Position numbers and translations under genes: made by a program. The notes beneath the pieces are model-generated. The model did no database searches. It was not told where the DNA came from and saw only the letters and a list, made by a program, of their open reading frames with translations. Below, piece by piece: positions 22,652 to 32,573 of a stretch of 64,000 nucleotides of DNA. This DNA is from Xanthobacter oligotrophicus (GTDB taxonomy: Bacteria; Pseudomonadota; Alphaproteobacteria; Rhizobiales; Xanthobacteraceae): the NCBI RefSeq assembly GCF_008364685.1, contig NZ_VTTL01000010.1, positions 62,001-126,000 on the forward strand, in the 5' to 3' direction. Within the stretch, counting starts at the first letter, position 1. Every line of letters starts with the position of its first letter.

Positions 22652-22759
22652 TCAAAATAGAACAAGATTCTGTCGTTTGTCATCCTTGCGCCGCAATAAC
22701 TCTCTCGCTGCATTGCAATATGGTTCTGGAGTGGGGCGCTTCGTATGCCAAAGGCGCAT
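22652..22759 (-). CDS. Possible 35-residue basic peptide (leftward orphan unit)
   Basis: The frame starts MRLWHTKRPTPEP and ends RQNLVLF. GGGAGG lies 5 bases before the ATG, a good ribosome site in the right direction for the terminator at 22428. Third codon positions are not GC-rich, unlike every secure gene in the window, so it may be recently acquired DNA or not coding at all. No family is recognised. Confidence 0.2.
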   Translation of the reverse strand: MRLWHTKRPTPEPYCNAARELLRRKDDKRQNLVLF

Positions 22760-22996
22760 GGCTACCTCCCGTAGCCGGCGTCGATGGGGTGCCGGAACGG
22801 AATGCGGAACCTGTCCCATCGCGATGCAGTGCCGTGAGGGTGGCTACAGGTCGCCGACCCGTGCGCCCTCGCGCCTCTTCCCGCGGAAGTCGCCCGCGCG
22901 GCACCATCGCAGAGCCGCTGGCTCTTGTGTTTTGGCTCCCCTTCCGCTTTCACTCGCGCCGACTTCGTTCCCAGGTTTGAGATCCAGAGCCCGCCG

Positions 22997-24319
22997 ATGC
23001 GCCTGTCCCGCTATTTTCTCCCCATCCTGCGTGAAGTGCCCAAGGAAGCGGAGATCGTTTCCCACCGCCTGATGCTCCGCGCCGGCATGATCCGGCAGGA
23101 ATCGGCCGGCATCTATGCGTGGCTGCCGTTCGGCCTGCGGGTGCTCAACAAGGTGTGCAACATCATCCGCGAGGAGCAGAATCGCTCCGGCGCCATCGAG
23201 ATGCTGATGCCCACCATCCAGTCGGCGGACCTGTGGCGCGAGAGCGGGCGCTATGACGACTACGGCAAGGAGATGCTGCGCATCAAGGACCGCCACGAGC
23301 GTGACATGCTGTTCGGCCCCACCAACGAGGAGATGATCACCGAGATCGTCCGGGCCTATGTGAAGTCGTACAAGGCGCTGCCGCTCAACCTCTACCACAT
23401 CCAGTGGAAGTTCCGGGACGAGGTGCGCCCGCGCTTCGGCGTCTACCGCTCGCGCGAGTTCCTGATGAAGGATGCCTATTCCTTCGACCTCGACGCGGCC
23501 GGCGCCCGCCATTCCTACAACAAGATGTTCGTCGCTTATCTGCGCACCTTCGCAAGGATGGGGCTGAAAGCGATTCCCATGGTGGCGGACACCGGTCCCA
23601 TCGGCGGCAACCTTTCCCACGAATTCATCATCCTCGCCTCCACCGGGGAGAGCGAGGTGTTCTGCCACGGCGACTATCTGGAGATGGCGCCGCCCTCCGC
23701 CGATGTGAACTTCGACGACGCGGCCGGCCTGCAGGCGGTGTTCGACCGATGGACTGAGCTTTACGCCGCCACCTCCGAGAAGCACGACGAGGCCGCGTTC
23801 GCCGCCATCCCCGAAGCCAGCCGCATGGCTGCGCGGGGCATCGAGGTGGGGCACATCTTCTATTTCGGCACCAAATATTCCGAGCCCTTCGGCGCCAAAG
23901 TGCTGGGCTCGGACGGGGCGGAGCACACCATTCACATGGGCTCCTACGGCATCGGCCCCTCGCGTCTCGTCGCCGCCATGGTCGAGGCGAGCCACGACGA
24001 CAACGGCATCATCTGGCCGGATGCGGTGGCCCCCTTCCAGGTGGGCATCCTGAATCTCAAAGCCGGCGACAGCACCACCGGCGCCGCCTGCGAAAAGCTT
24101 TACGCGGAATTGACCGCTGCGGGCTATGACGTGCTGTACGACGACACCGAGGAGCGGGCGGGCGCGAAGTTCGCCACCGCCGATCTCATCGGCCTGCCGT
24201 GGCAGATCCTGGTCGGGCCGAAGGGTCTGGCCGACGGCAAGGTGGAACTGAAGCGCCGCGTGGACGGCTCCCGTGAGCTGATCGCGCCCGGCGACATCCT
24301 GGAGAGGCTGAAGGCATGA
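22997..24319 (+). CDS. proS: Proline--tRNA ligase (short alphaproteobacterial type)
   Basis: This class II synthetase charges tRNA-Pro. The 440-residue protein has motif 1 around [17 protein letters not shown], motif 2 in [25 protein letters not shown], motif 3 in [16 protein letters not shown], and a C-terminal anticodon-binding domain (about 345-440). The INS/YbaK editing insertion between motifs 2 and 3 found in E. coli ProRS is absent, as usual in alphaproteobacteria. The ATG at 22997 gives the canonical MRLSRYFLP start. It overlaps lolC by four bases. Confidence 0.97.
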   Translation: MRLSRYFLPILREVPKEAEIVSHRLMLRAGMIRQESAGIYAWLPFGLRVLNKVCNIIREEQNRSGAIEMLMPTIQSADLWRESGRYDDYGKEMLRIKDRHERDMLFGPTNEEMITEIVRAYVKSYKALPLNLYHIQWKFRDEVRPRFGVYRSREFLMKDAYSFDLDAAGARHSYNKMFVAYLRTFARMGLKAIPMVADTGPIGGNLSHEFIILASTGESEVFCHGDYLEMAPPSADVNFDDAAGLQAVFDRWTELYAATSEKHDEAAFAAIPEASRMAARGIEVGHIFYFGTKYSEPFGAKVLGSDGAEHTIHMGSYGIGPSRLVAAMVEASHDDNGIIWPDAVAPFQVGILNLKAGDSTTGAACEKLYAELTAAGYDVLYDDTEERAGAKFATADLIGLPWQILVGPKGLADGKVELKRRVDGSRELIAPGDILERLKA

Positions 24320-25649
24320 GCGTCACCGGGTCCACGGCGGCGAGGGGCGGACCCAGGGGGGCCAAAAGCGGCGCTCAAAGCGACGGTGAGCCCACCGGGA
24401 CGCGTCCCTTCTCGGCGTTCGAATGGATGCTGTCGCTGCGGTATCTCCGGGCCCGGCGCAAGGAAGGCTTCATCTCGGTCATCGCCGGCTTCTCCTTCCT
24501 CGGCATCATGCTGGGGGTGGCGACCCTCATCATCGTCATGGCGGTGATGAACGGGTTCCGGCAGGAGCTGCTGGGCAAGATCCTCGGCCTCAACGGCCAT
24601 GTGCTGGTGCAGCCGCTGGAAAGCCCGCTCACCGATTACGTGGCGGTGGCGGAACGTATCGCCAAGCTCAACGGCATCCGCATCGCGGTGCCGCTGGTGG
24701 AGGGGCAGGCGCTCGCCTCCTCGCCGTTCGGCGCCTCGGGCGTGCTGGTGCGCGGCCTTGCGGAAAAGGACCTGCGCGAGCTGCCGTCGGTCGCCCACAA
24801 CATCCGCCAGGGCACGCTGGAGAATTTCGACCAGGGCCAGGGCCTCGCCATCGGCAAGCGCCTCGCCGACCAGCTGTCCCTGCGCGCGGGAGACAACCTC
24901 ACCCTCGTCGCGCCACGCGGGGCGGTGACGCCCATGGGCACCTCGCCGCGCATCAAGGTGTACAAGGTGGCGGCGGTGTTCGAGGTGGGCATGTCGGAAT
25001 ACGACAGCGCCTTCGTCTTCATGCCGCTGGCCGAGGCGCAGGCCTACTTCAACCGCAACGCCGACGTGAACGCCATCGAGGTCTACCTCAACAATCCCGA
25101 CGATGTGGGCGAATTGCGCGGCGCCATCCAGAGCGCGGCGGAGCGGCCGGTGTACCTCGTGGACTGGCGGGTGCGCAACGCCACCTTCTTCAACGCGCTG
25201 CAGGTGGAACGGAACGTCATGTTCCTCATCCTCACCCTCATCGTGCTGGTGGCGGCGCTGAACATCGTGTCCGGCCTCATCATGCTGGTGAAGGACAAGG
25301 GCCACGACATCGCCATCCTGCGCACCATGGGGGCGACGCAGGGCGCCATCATGCGGGTGTTCTTCATCACCGGCGCCGCCATCGGCGTGGTGGGCACCCT
25401 CTCCGGGCTGCTCCTGGGGGTGATCGTCTGCCTCAACATCGAGAGCATCCGCCAGTTCATCTCCTGGCTCACCGCCACCGAGCTGTTCTCGCCGGAGCTG
25501 TATTACCTGAGCCGCCTGCCGGCGGAGATGAACTTCAGCGAGACCACGTCCGTGGTGGTGATGGCCATGGTGCTGTCCTTCCTCGCCACCCTCTATCCGT
25601 CCTGGCGGGCCGCCCGGCTCGATCCGGTGGAAGCCCTGAGATACGAGTG

Positions 25650-25650
<1 letters not shown>
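24316..25650 (+). CDS. lolC: Lipoprotein-releasing ABC transporter permease LolC/LolE
   Basis: With LolD this protein extracts lipoproteins from the inner membrane and passes them to the carrier LolA. The 444-residue protein has one N-terminal membrane helix (about 54-78), a large periplasmic domain (80-300) and three C-terminal helices, the MacB/FtsX-type layout. [37 protein letters not shown] is the family start. A Gly/Ser-rich leader of about 35 residues precedes it. It overlaps proS (ATGA) and lolD (TGATG). One permease gene only is present, as in most alphaproteobacteria, so the complex is probably a homodimer. Confidence 0.95.
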
Positions 25651-26393
<743 letters not shown>

Positions 26394-26441
26394 ACCCGGT
26401 TCAGCGCGAGCCATTGTTTCAACGGAGCCTCTGGAACGCCC

Positions 26442-27245
26442 ATGGATTCCTTCTTCACGGCGTCCAAGGTGCTGTGGTTCCTCGCGGTGCCCTCCAACCT
26501 GCTGGTCATCCTCGCGGTGCTGGGGCTGGTGCTGCTCGCGGTGCGCCGCAGGGGGCTGGGCATCGGCCTCATGGTGACGGCGGTGGCCGGCTGGCTGGTG
26601 TTCGGCTTCTCGCCGGCGGCCCTCTACATGCTCTCCCCGCTGGAGGAGCGCTTCCCGCTGTTCAAGGATGACGGCACTCCCGTCACCGGCATCATCATGC
26701 TGGGCGGGTCGGAGCGGCCGGAGATTGGCAATACGCGGGGCGTGCCCACCTTCGGCGAGGCAGGGGAGCGGCCCATCGCCTTCGCGGCGCTGTCGCGGCG
26801 CTATCCGCAGGCGCGGCTCGCCTTCGTGGGCGGCAGCGGGCTGCTGTTTCCCAGCGGCGACGCCGTCGAGGCGCACATGATCCGCATGAGCCTGCCGGAC
26901 CTCGGCATTCCCGAGGCGCGGGTGGAGTTCGAGCCGAAGTCGCGCAACACCGCCGAAAACGCCGAGTTCGCCAAGGCGCTGCTGCAGCCCAAGCCCGGCG
27001 AGCGCTGGCTTCTCGTCACCAGCGCCTGGCACATGCCGCGCGCCGTGGGCTGCTTCCGCAAGGTGGGCTTCGACGTGGTGCCCTATCCGGTGGATTTCCA
27101 GACCGCGGGGCCGGACCGGCTGGACCAGCCCTTCTCCCGCGCCGCCGACGGTCTCGACAAGACCGACACCGGCGTGCGCGAGTGGATCGGCCTTGTGGCC
27201 TACTACCTGTCCGGCAAGACCAGCGCCCTGTTTCCGGCGCCCTGA
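26442..27245 (+). CDS. YdcF/ElyC family membrane protein (DUF218)
   Basis: The 267-residue protein has two N-terminal membrane helices (about 15-35 and 40-62) and then the DUF218 domain. GIIMLGGSERPE, LAFVGGSG, EFEPKSRNTAENAEFAK and LVTSAWHMPRAVGCFRKVGFDVVPYPVD are clear family blocks. ElyC members affect cell-wall precursor (undecaprenyl carrier) metabolism in E. coli; that role is only suggested here. It lies 48 bases after lolD and ends two bases before the convergent DUF3253 gene. Confidence 0.9.
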   Translation: MDSFFTASKVLWFLAVPSNLLVILAVLGLVLLAVRRRGLGIGLMVTAVAGWLVFGFSPAALYMLSPLEERFPLFKDDGTPVTGIIMLGGSERPEIGNTRGVPTFGEAGERPIAFAALSRRYPQARLAFVGGSGLLFPSGDAVEAHMIRMSLPDLGIPEARVEFEPKSRNTAENAEFAKALLQPKPGERWLLVTSAWHMPRAVGCFRKVGFDVVPYPVDFQTAGPDRLDQPFSRAADGLDKTDTGVREWIGLVAYYLSGKTSALFPAP

Positions 27246-27247
27246 CC

Positions 27248-27547
27248 CTATTCGTCCCGCGGCGCGCCGATGCGGTAGACGCCGCGCAGCTCGGCGGGGT
27301 CGATGGGCTTGCCCTTGCGATAGATGAGCAGGCGCCCTTCCTGGGCCATGCGCACGGCCACACGGCGCACCACCGGCAGGGCGCGCTGCCATTCGGCCTC
27401 GGCCATCAGCGCCTGGGCTGCATCCATGGGGCTGATGGACTTGCCCGGACCGCATTCGGCGGTGAGGCGCAGCAGCGCCGCCTCGGTGGAGAGGTCGTCG
27501 GGCAGGGGGGTGGGCGCGGCCGCGTCGCGGCGGGAATCGGTGCTCAT
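27248..27547 (-). CDS. DUF3253 family protein
   Basis: The 99-residue protein contains ALLRLTAECGPGKSISPMDAAQALM..WQRALPVVRRVAVRMAQEGRLLIYRKGKPIDPAELRGVYRIG. This is the winged-helix-like DUF3253 pattern (CP/SP-box, RRVA, KGxPVDP). The family is small and uncharacterised. The ATG at 27547 (MSTDSRRD) is chosen as the nearest start that leaves the domain intact; an upstream ATG at 27652 would add low-complexity sequence. It is convergent with and nearly touches the ydcF-like gene. Confidence 0.8.
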   Translation of the reverse strand: MSTDSRRDAAAPTPLPDDLSTEAALLRLTAECGPGKSISPMDAAQALMAEAEWQRALPVVRRVAVRMAQEGRLLIYRKGKPIDPAELRGVYRIGAPRDE

Positions 27548-27688
27548 GGCGGCCTTCATAGAGCATTTTGGCGGGCAGCGGCCATCCAAGCGCGTGGCGA
27601 GAAGGGGTGGAAACACACGCCTCGGCTGCGCCCCGGGGTGACGCTTTCCCATGCGCTTTGGACAACCCTGCGAACCATTCGCACCCCC

Positions 27689-27717
27689 TTGTCCGGACGT
27701 TCACAAAACTTTAATCA
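27689..27717 (+). promoter_or_regulatory. Predicted promoter of the 45-residue peptide gene
   Basis: TTGTCC (27689-27694) and TAATCA (27712-27717) are 17 bases apart in a locally AT-rich patch (CAAAACTTTAATCATTG) that stands out from its surroundings. Transcription would begin near 27724, giving a leader of about 55 bases. Confidence 0.5.
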
Positions 27718-27778
27718 TTGTGCAGTGCGCAACGCACCGCGTGCCGCGGGGGCACGTGAAGAGATCAATGATCCCATC

Positions 27779-27916
27779 ATGAATCTGAGCCAAGGCTATT
27801 CCCATCGCCGCTCCTGCTGGGGCGTCGCGCGTACCGCTTTCGCCGTTTTCCTGGTCGCGGTTGCGGTGGTCTATCTGTTCGGCGGCTTCGAGCAGGCCGT
27901 CATGCGGGTCGGCTGA
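27779..27916 (+). CDS. Small single-span membrane protein (45 residues)
   Basis: MNLSQGYSHRRSCWGVAR is followed by one hydrophobic helix (TAFAVFLVAVAVVYLFGGF) and a short tail. GAAGAG lies upstream of the ATG, and a good promoter lies about 65 bases ahead. The codons are GC-rich at the third position, like the neighbours. It is not part of a family that I recognise. A GC-rich inverted repeat (about 27979-28009) follows. Confidence 0.45.
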   Translation: MNLSQGYSHRRSCWGVARTAFAVFLVAVAVVYLFGGFEQAVMRVG

Positions 27917-28113
27917 GGCCCCCGCTTTTCCGCGCCGGGCAGATCGCCGAAAGGCTTTACCATAGAGAGCACGGATGGCCCGCGCGCGTTGCCTTGCGGG
28001 GCGCGCGGGCGGATGATCCGCGCCCGTCTCCGGGGTGGCGCCCGCCGCCCCGGACGGAAAGTCACGCCGGTGAGGAACCGGCAGTCCTGAGGAATGCGGG
28101 CGGAGGACGCCGG

Positions 28114-29121
28114 ATGCAGTGGGTCGATCAGCTTCTGGGCGTCCTGAACGCGAGTTTCGCCGTGCCCGGCTGGGTCGCCGTGGCCGCAGCGGTGGCCGGC
28201 GTCGTCTTCGTGGCGCTGCTGTTCGCGCGCTCCGAGCCGAACGACCATCCGGTGACCATCCTGGTGCTGCTCGGCATGCTCGCGGGCGGCCTCGCCGTGG
28301 GTGGCGCGGTGGTGCGGGCGATCACCGGAACCAGCGCGGGCGGACAGGCGCAGGCGCTGGAGGCGCGCGCCGCCACCCTCGATTCCGCCGCCGCCCAGAC
28401 CCCGGCGCTGGGCTGCCTCACGGCCGATGCGACCCTTGCCAGCGCGTGCGAGACGGTGCTGTTCGAGCGGCCGGATTCGGTCTCCGCCGCACGCGGGCTG
28501 GTGCGCGAGCGCATCGCTCTGGTGGAGGATGCCGCCGACATCCTGAGCAAGGCCGACGTGCCGGGCCTTTCCGCCCGCGTCATGACCTGGCGCCGGCCGC
28601 TGGAGCTGGACCCGTTCGGCTTCACGGCGGCGGTGCTGGTGGAGGAGTTCGGCTGCACCCCCTCGTTCTGCCCGCCGGCGGCGGTGCTGGGCGACAGCTC
28701 CCGCGTCGTCGCCAACATGACCGAGGGCCGCTACCAGGCGCTGGTGGCCAAATATGCCCCCATCTGGGAGCGCAACGCCCGTAACCGGGGCACGCTCAAT
28801 CCCGCCCCGCCGGTGCGCTCCGGCCCGTTCGGCTTCTCCGTCGTTCCGCACGACAATGGGACGAGCGGCTCAGGAGCGCCGCAGGAGCGCCCGCCGGTGG
28901 CGAACCTGCCGGTGGAAGACGCGCCCGCGCCTCCTACTCCGGCGCCCGCCGCGACCCAGACCAGCCCGACCCCGCTTCCCCCGTCGCGCCCGTCGCGCCC
29001 GGCCGCAGCGCCCGCCGCAGCCACGCCCGCGCCCCGGCCTGCCGTTCAGCCCCGTCCGCGTCCGCAGGCGGCGCCCGCCGCGCCTGCGCCGGATGCCGCC
29101 GAGCCGGCTGGCGACGAATAG
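28114..29121 (+). CDS. Uncharacterised membrane-anchored protein with Pro-rich tail
   Basis: The 335-residue protein has two N-terminal membrane helices (about 17-37 and 46-68), then a soluble domain (75-235) with cysteines in ALGCLTADATLASACET and FGCTPSFCPPA. About 80 residues of Pro/Ala/Thr-rich disordered tail end it. Four cysteines spaced as two pairs suggest disulfides, placing the domain in the periplasm. GGAGGACGCCGG precedes the ATG at 28114. It is followed closely by the DUF1489 gene. No function is recognised. Confidence 0.75.
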   Translation: MQWVDQLLGVLNASFAVPGWVAVAAAVAGVVFVALLFARSEPNDHPVTILVLLGMLAGGLAVGGAVVRAITGTSAGGQAQALEARAATLDSAAAQTPALGCLTADATLASACETVLFERPDSVSAARGLVRERIALVEDAADILSKADVPGLSARVMTWRRPLELDPFGFTAAVLVEEFGCTPSFCPPAAVLGDSSRVVANMTEGRYQALVAKYAPIWERNARNRGTLNPAPPVRSGPFGFSVVPHDNGTSGSGAPQERPPVANLPVEDAPAPPTPAPAATQTSPTPLPPSRPSRPAAAPAAATPAPRPAVQPRPRPQAAPAAPAPDAAEPAGDE

Positions 29122-29144
29122 GTCGAGCCGGTACATAGGCGGTC

Positions 29145-29579
29145 ATGACGCTCCATCTCATCAAGCTGTGCGTGGGCGCGACCTCCATCGCGGACCTCGA
29201 AGACTGGATCGCCCAGCGGGCCGAGGCGGCGCGCAAGGCGGGCCAGCCGTTCGAGCAGATCCATGTGACGCGCATGGTCCCGACCCGGCGCGAGGAACTG
29301 CTGGACGGCGGCGCGCTCTACTGGGTCATCAAGGGCGAGGTGGCGGCGCGCCAGCGCCTTCTGGACCTGCGCCCGTTCGTGGACGGCGACGGGGTGCGCC
29401 GCTGCGGCCTCGTGCTCGATCCCACGGTGGTGCCGGTGGAGCCGCGCCCGTCGCGACCGTTCCAGGGCTGGCGCTACCTGAAGGCCAGCGAGGCGCCGCG
29501 GGACCTTGCCCGCGCCGAGGACGGCGGCGCGCTGCCCGAGGGCCTCGCCCGGGAGCTGCGCGAGCTGGGGCTGCTGTGA
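29145..29579 (+). CDS. DUF1489 family protein
   Basis: The 144-residue protein matches DUF1489 almost end to end: MTLHLIKLCVGATSIADLEDW at the start, HVTRMVPTRREELLDGGALYWVIKGEVAARQRLLDLRPF in the middle, and GVRRCGLVLDPTVVPVEPRPSRPFQGWRYL near the end. The family is confined largely to alphaproteobacteria and has no known activity; it has no signal peptide. It lies 23 bases after the preceding gene. Confidence 0.88.
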   Translation: MTLHLIKLCVGATSIADLEDWIAQRAEAARKAGQPFEQIHVTRMVPTRREELLDGGALYWVIKGEVAARQRLLDLRPFVDGDGVRRCGLVLDPTVVPVEPRPSRPFQGWRYLKASEAPRDLARAEDGGALPEGLARELRELGLL

Positions 29580-29706
29580 GCGGGGCGGGCCCCTCTCTTC
29601 CGGATCTCTGACCTTCCGTCATCTCCCGTTCAGGAACGTTTCGCCACTGTGCGCCCCGCGAAGGACCGGGCAGTTCGAGCCGCGGTTCGACGAGGGGAAG
29701 AGACCT

Positions 29707-30873
29707 ATGACCATACGCATCGTGCCGGCCACTCTCGCGTGCGCGGCGAGCCTCCTGGCGGCGGGCGTCGTGACCGGCGCCACCACGGGCACCGCCGCGG
29801 CCCAGCAGAGCCAGGCGCTGAAAGAGATTCCCGCCGACAAGGCGAAGCTCACCGGCGCCATGACCGTGGACTACAATTCCCGCTCCGCGCGCTCCACCAG
29901 CGGCACCGACAATTACGAGATTTCCGATCTCGCGGTGGCCGACCTCATGATCCTGAAGGGCTCGGTGCAGCGCACGCCGGGCAAGAGCCTCGTCTATTCG
30001 GTGAAGTTCGACGTGATCAACCCGTCGAACCCCTCCCAGATCGCGCGTGAGGTGGCGATCCTGCGCGGCGACCTGCAGATCGACAACAACGGGCGCTACA
30101 TCCCCGACGCGGGCCGGCTGCGCATCGACGTGGTGAAGGGCAACCAGACCACCTCGGCCTTCGGCGGCTCCATCCAGGGCCGCAACGTGGCGCGCTGGTG
30201 GGAGGTGGGCGAGCAGTTCCGCAAGGCCCAGAAGGAGGCCACCAAGATCTATTCGCGCGTGGTGGACGGCAAGACCGTGTCGATCCAGGTGAAGAACCCC
30301 GACCCGCTGCGCTTCGAGCGCACCCAGCTCGCCGCCGGCCCGTTCTCGTTCCTGCCCGAGACCCGCGTCTCCGGAAACCTCGACTACGACTATGAGCTGG
30401 GCAACTGGCTCACCGACGCCAACGGCGTGAGCTTCAGCTATGCTGTGGCCGACCGCTCCTTCACCGACCGGGTGTCCGGCTCCATCCGCTTCGTGGAGGA
30501 GAACGGCACTTTCAGTGACAAGGGCGGCAAGAAGAAGCCCTATACCGGCTATTACGAATACAATCTGCGCTGGAACGAGCAGCCGGCGAACACCGACCAG
30601 TCGTTCTTCGACGCTGGCGCGGCGCAGGCGCAGTCGGACGCGTTCTTCTCCAGCGCCGACCAGTCGAAGCCGGGGCTCTACGGCCGCGTCTACTACAATG
30701 ACAGCGAGGACGCCTGCCGGCGCGTGAAGGGCGAGGACGGCAAGGACAAGTGCGTCGGCCCCACCCGCTCCGAGGTGACCTGGGACCTGAAGGCGGAAAA
30801 GCTCACCTATGCCCAGCTCGCCAACTGGGTGAAGCTGGAGCAGCTCATCCTCGGCCCGCTGACCGACGAGTGA
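29707..30873 (+). CDS. Uncharacterised secreted beta-rich protein
   Basis: The 388-residue product has a signal peptide ending near AAAQQ (residue 35) and a mature part rich in Tyr, Asn, Asp and alternating beta-type residues. Examples are GAMTVDYNSRSARSTSGTDNYEISDLAVADLMILKGSVQRTPGK and YEYNLRWNEQP. Only two cysteines are present near the C-terminus (DACRRVKGEDGKDKC). No lipobox or membrane segment is seen after the signal, so it is probably periplasmic. GAGGGGAAGAG precedes the ATG. I do not recognise a domain. It is convergent with the XRE-cupin regulator. Confidence 0.78.
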   Translation: MTIRIVPATLACAASLLAAGVVTGATTGTAAAQQSQALKEIPADKAKLTGAMTVDYNSRSARSTSGTDNYEISDLAVADLMILKGSVQRTPGKSLVYSVKFDVINPSNPSQIAREVAILRGDLQIDNNGRYIPDAGRLRIDVVKGNQTTSAFGGSIQGRNVARWWEVGEQFRKAQKEATKIYSRVVDGKTVSIQVKNPDPLRFERTQLAAGPFSFLPETRVSGNLDYDYELGNWLTDANGVSFSYAVADRSFTDRVSGSIRFVEENGTFSDKGGKKKPYTGYYEYNLRWNEQPANTDQSFFDAGAAQAQSDAFFSSADQSKPGLYGRVYYNDSEDACRRVKGEDGKDKCVGPTRSEVTWDLKAEKLTYAQLANWVKLEQLILGPLTDE

Positions 30874-30894
30874 GCGGGGCAGGGGGGCAATCGG

Positions 30895-30915
30895 GGGGAG
30901 CGGCTGCCGCTCCCC
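30895..30915. terminator. Hairpin between convergent genes
   Basis: GGGGAGCGG and CCGCTCCCC form a 9-bp stem with a 3-base loop in the 56-base gap between the secreted protein gene and the XRE-cupin regulator. No T-run is present, so termination strength is uncertain. Confidence 0.45.
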
Positions 30916-30929
30916 TCACGCCAGCCCTC

Positions 30930-31541
30930 TCACTCCAGCACGGCGGCCTTCAGCAGGCACACCATGAAGGCGCGGGCGGGGGCATCGGTGCGGTTGCGGA
31001 TGACGTGGCGGCGGTCGCAGCGATAGCGCACCGTCTCGCCTTCCTTCACGGTCTCGATGACGCCGCCCACCTCCACCTCCAGCGTGCCCTTGAGCACGGT
31101 GAGGCATTCCACCGAGCCGCGCTGGTGTCCGTCGGAATCCAGCTCGCCGCGGGGGGCGGCGTCCATGTCGTAATATTGCAGCCACTCCACCGTCTTGATC
31201 CAGCCGATGATGGAAAGCCGCACCAGGCCGTCCTCGGACAACAGGATCGGCGTGTCGGCGCGGGTCAGCTTCTCCACGAAGGGGGCGTCGTCGGAGGAGG
31301 CGAGCACCCGCTCCACCGTCATGTCCAGCGCCTGTGACAGGCGCCACACGGTGGCCAGCGTCGGGTTGGTCTCGTTGCGCTCGATCTGGCTGATGATGGA
31401 TTTGGCCACGCCCGACTGCTCGGCGAGGTCGGACAGGGACAGGTTGTAGGCCTTGCGCAGGCGCTGGATGGTTTTGCCGAGCTGGCCGGTGATGACCTGC
31501 GCGCCGGTCTCGAGGGTATTCCCGCGCTCCTTGACTGCCAT
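30930..31541 (-). CDS. XRE family regulator with C-terminal cupin domain
   Basis: The 203-residue protein has an N-terminal helix-turn-helix (GKTIQRLRKAYNLSLSDLAEQSGVAKSIISQIERNETNPTLATVWRLSQAL, about 22-72). A cupin_2 fold follows (GSVECLTVLKGTLEVEVGGVIETVKEGETVRYRCDRRHVIRN, about 140-190). Such regulators, for example PuuR- or SutR-like ones, sense a small molecule in the cupin. Its targets cannot be read here; thiD lies 113 bases upstream in the same direction and could be co-regulated. An AT-rich GAACGAACGTTCG palindrome at 31561-31573, 20 bases before its start, may be an autoregulatory site. Confidence 0.9.
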   Translation of the reverse strand: MAVKERGNTLETGAQVITGQLGKTIQRLRKAYNLSLSDLAEQSGVAKSIISQIERNETNPTLATVWRLSQALDMTVERVLASSDDAPFVEKLTRADTPILLSEDGLVRLSIIGWIKTVEWLQYYDMDAAPRGELDSDGHQRGSVECLTVLKGTLEVEVGGVIETVKEGETVRYRCDRRHVIRNRTDAPARAFMVCLLKAAVLE

Positions 31542-31654
31542 GCCCCGCGATCCTTAATTCCGAACGAACGTTCGCTGCGCCGGACGATACTCAGCAAAGC
31601 GGCGCGAGGGAAGCGGCGCCTGCACGGAAAAGGTGGCGCGGTGCAGGTTGCTGC

Positions 31655-32467
31655 TCATTTCCCCCACAGCGCGAAGAAATGGTGCACCGGGCCGTGGCCT
31701 GAGCCGATGTCCAGCTCGTCCGCGGCGGCGATGGCGCCGGAGATGTAGGCCTTGGCCCGGGCGACGGCGGTCTTCAGGTCCGATCCGCCCGCCAGCCCCG
31801 CCGTGATGGCGGAGGAGAGGGTGCAGCCGGTGCCGTGGGTGTTGCGCGAGGGGTGGCGGCGGGCGGCAAAGCGCGTCACCTCGCCGGGGGTGACGAGGAG
31901 ATCCACGCTCTCGGGACCCGAGCCGTGCCCGCCCTTCATCAGCACCGCGCCGGCGCCGAGGGCGAGAAGGGCCTCGCCCTGCCGGCGCATGTCGTCCTCG
32001 TTCTCGGCCACCGTCCCGCCCAGCAGCTCCGCCGCCTCCGGCAGGTTGGGGGTGATGAGGTGGGCGAGCGGGATGAGCACGGCCTTGAGGTCGTTGAGCG
32101 AATCGTCGGTGAGCAGGCGCGCGCCGGAGGCTGCCACCATCACCGGATCAAGCACCACCGGGCCGGCGCCGTGGCGGGTGAGCCCCTCCGCCACCGTGCG
32201 GATGGCGCCCGGGCGCGACAGCATGCCGATCTTCACCGCATTGACGGCGAGGTCGGAGAAGACCGCGTCCATCTGGGCGGCGATGAAGGCGTCGGGCACA
32301 TCGTGGATGGCGCTGACGCCCCGCGTGTTCTGGGCGGTGAGGGCGGTGATGACGCTGGCCCCGTAGACCCCCAGCGCGGAGAAGGTTTTCAGGTCCGCCT
32401 GGATGCCGGCGCCGCCGCTGGAATCCGAGCCGGCGATGGTGAGGGCGATGGGGACCTTCCGCGACAT
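31655..32467 (-). CDS. thiD: Bifunctional hydroxymethylpyrimidine kinase/phosphomethylpyrimidine kinase
   Basis: ThiD phosphorylates HMP twice for thiamine synthesis. The 270-residue protein shows the PfkB/ribokinase-type pattern [40 protein letters not shown] at the start and [16 protein letters not shown] with the catalytic acid region near 210. The ATG at 32467 (MSRKVPIAL) gives the normal length. No other thi gene is in the window and no TPP riboswitch is apparent upstream. It diverges from the stand-alone Lrp/AsnC gene. Confidence 0.96.
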   Translation of the reverse strand: MSRKVPIALTIAGSDSSGGAGIQADLKTFSALGVYGASVITALTAQNTRGVSAIHDVPDAFIAAQMDAVFSDLAVNAVKIGMLSRPGAIRTVAEGLTRHGAGPVVLDPVMVAASGARLLTDDSLNDLKAVLIPLAHLITPNLPEAAELLGGTVAENEDDMRRQGEALLALGAGAVLMKGGHGSGPESVDLLVTPGEVTRFAARRHPSRNTHGTGCTLSSAITAGLAGGSDLKTAVARAKAYISGAIAAADELDIGSGHGPVHHFFALWGK

Positions 32468-32573
32468 GGGGTGCCTTGCTTGGTTCTCGGGATGAGGCGC
32501 GGCCACCCTTGCCAGTCCCGGCGGTTTTGTCCACCTTGGCGCCGCCGGGCTGCCCCGCCGGGCGTGTCGATAC

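Larger units (their letters stand above)
22292..22996. other. 705-base intergenic region with leftward signals
   Basis: The region starts with a short C-type palindrome (about 22307-22332) and holds a strong leftward terminator at 22403-22428. An AT-richer patch (about 22645-22725) includes CTGCATTGCAAT (22708-22719), close to the fadL-upstream motif. A possible leftward 35-residue reading frame lies at 22652-22759. The 22760-22996 part precedes proS and shows no gene that I trust; several rightward frames there have shifting, non-coding-like composition. Confidence 0.5.

Noticed and set aside
22512-23072. A rightward 186-codon frame overlapping the proS start, with CGTCPIAMQC
   Set aside because: Composition is Arg/Ser/Pro-rich and changes abruptly, it overlaps proS, and the cysteine cluster is isolated; no family fits.
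24423-25649. Extension of lolD frame upstream through lolC
   Set aside because: The added part is Arg/His/Gly-rich nonsense; the TGATG coupling and LolD homology place the start at 25650.
27979-28113. Riboswitch-like folded leader before the anchored Pro-rich protein
   Set aside because: Several GC hairpins and a GCCGGTGAGGAA segment were compared by eye with cobalamin and RNase P RNA cores; no full set of conserved boxes was found.
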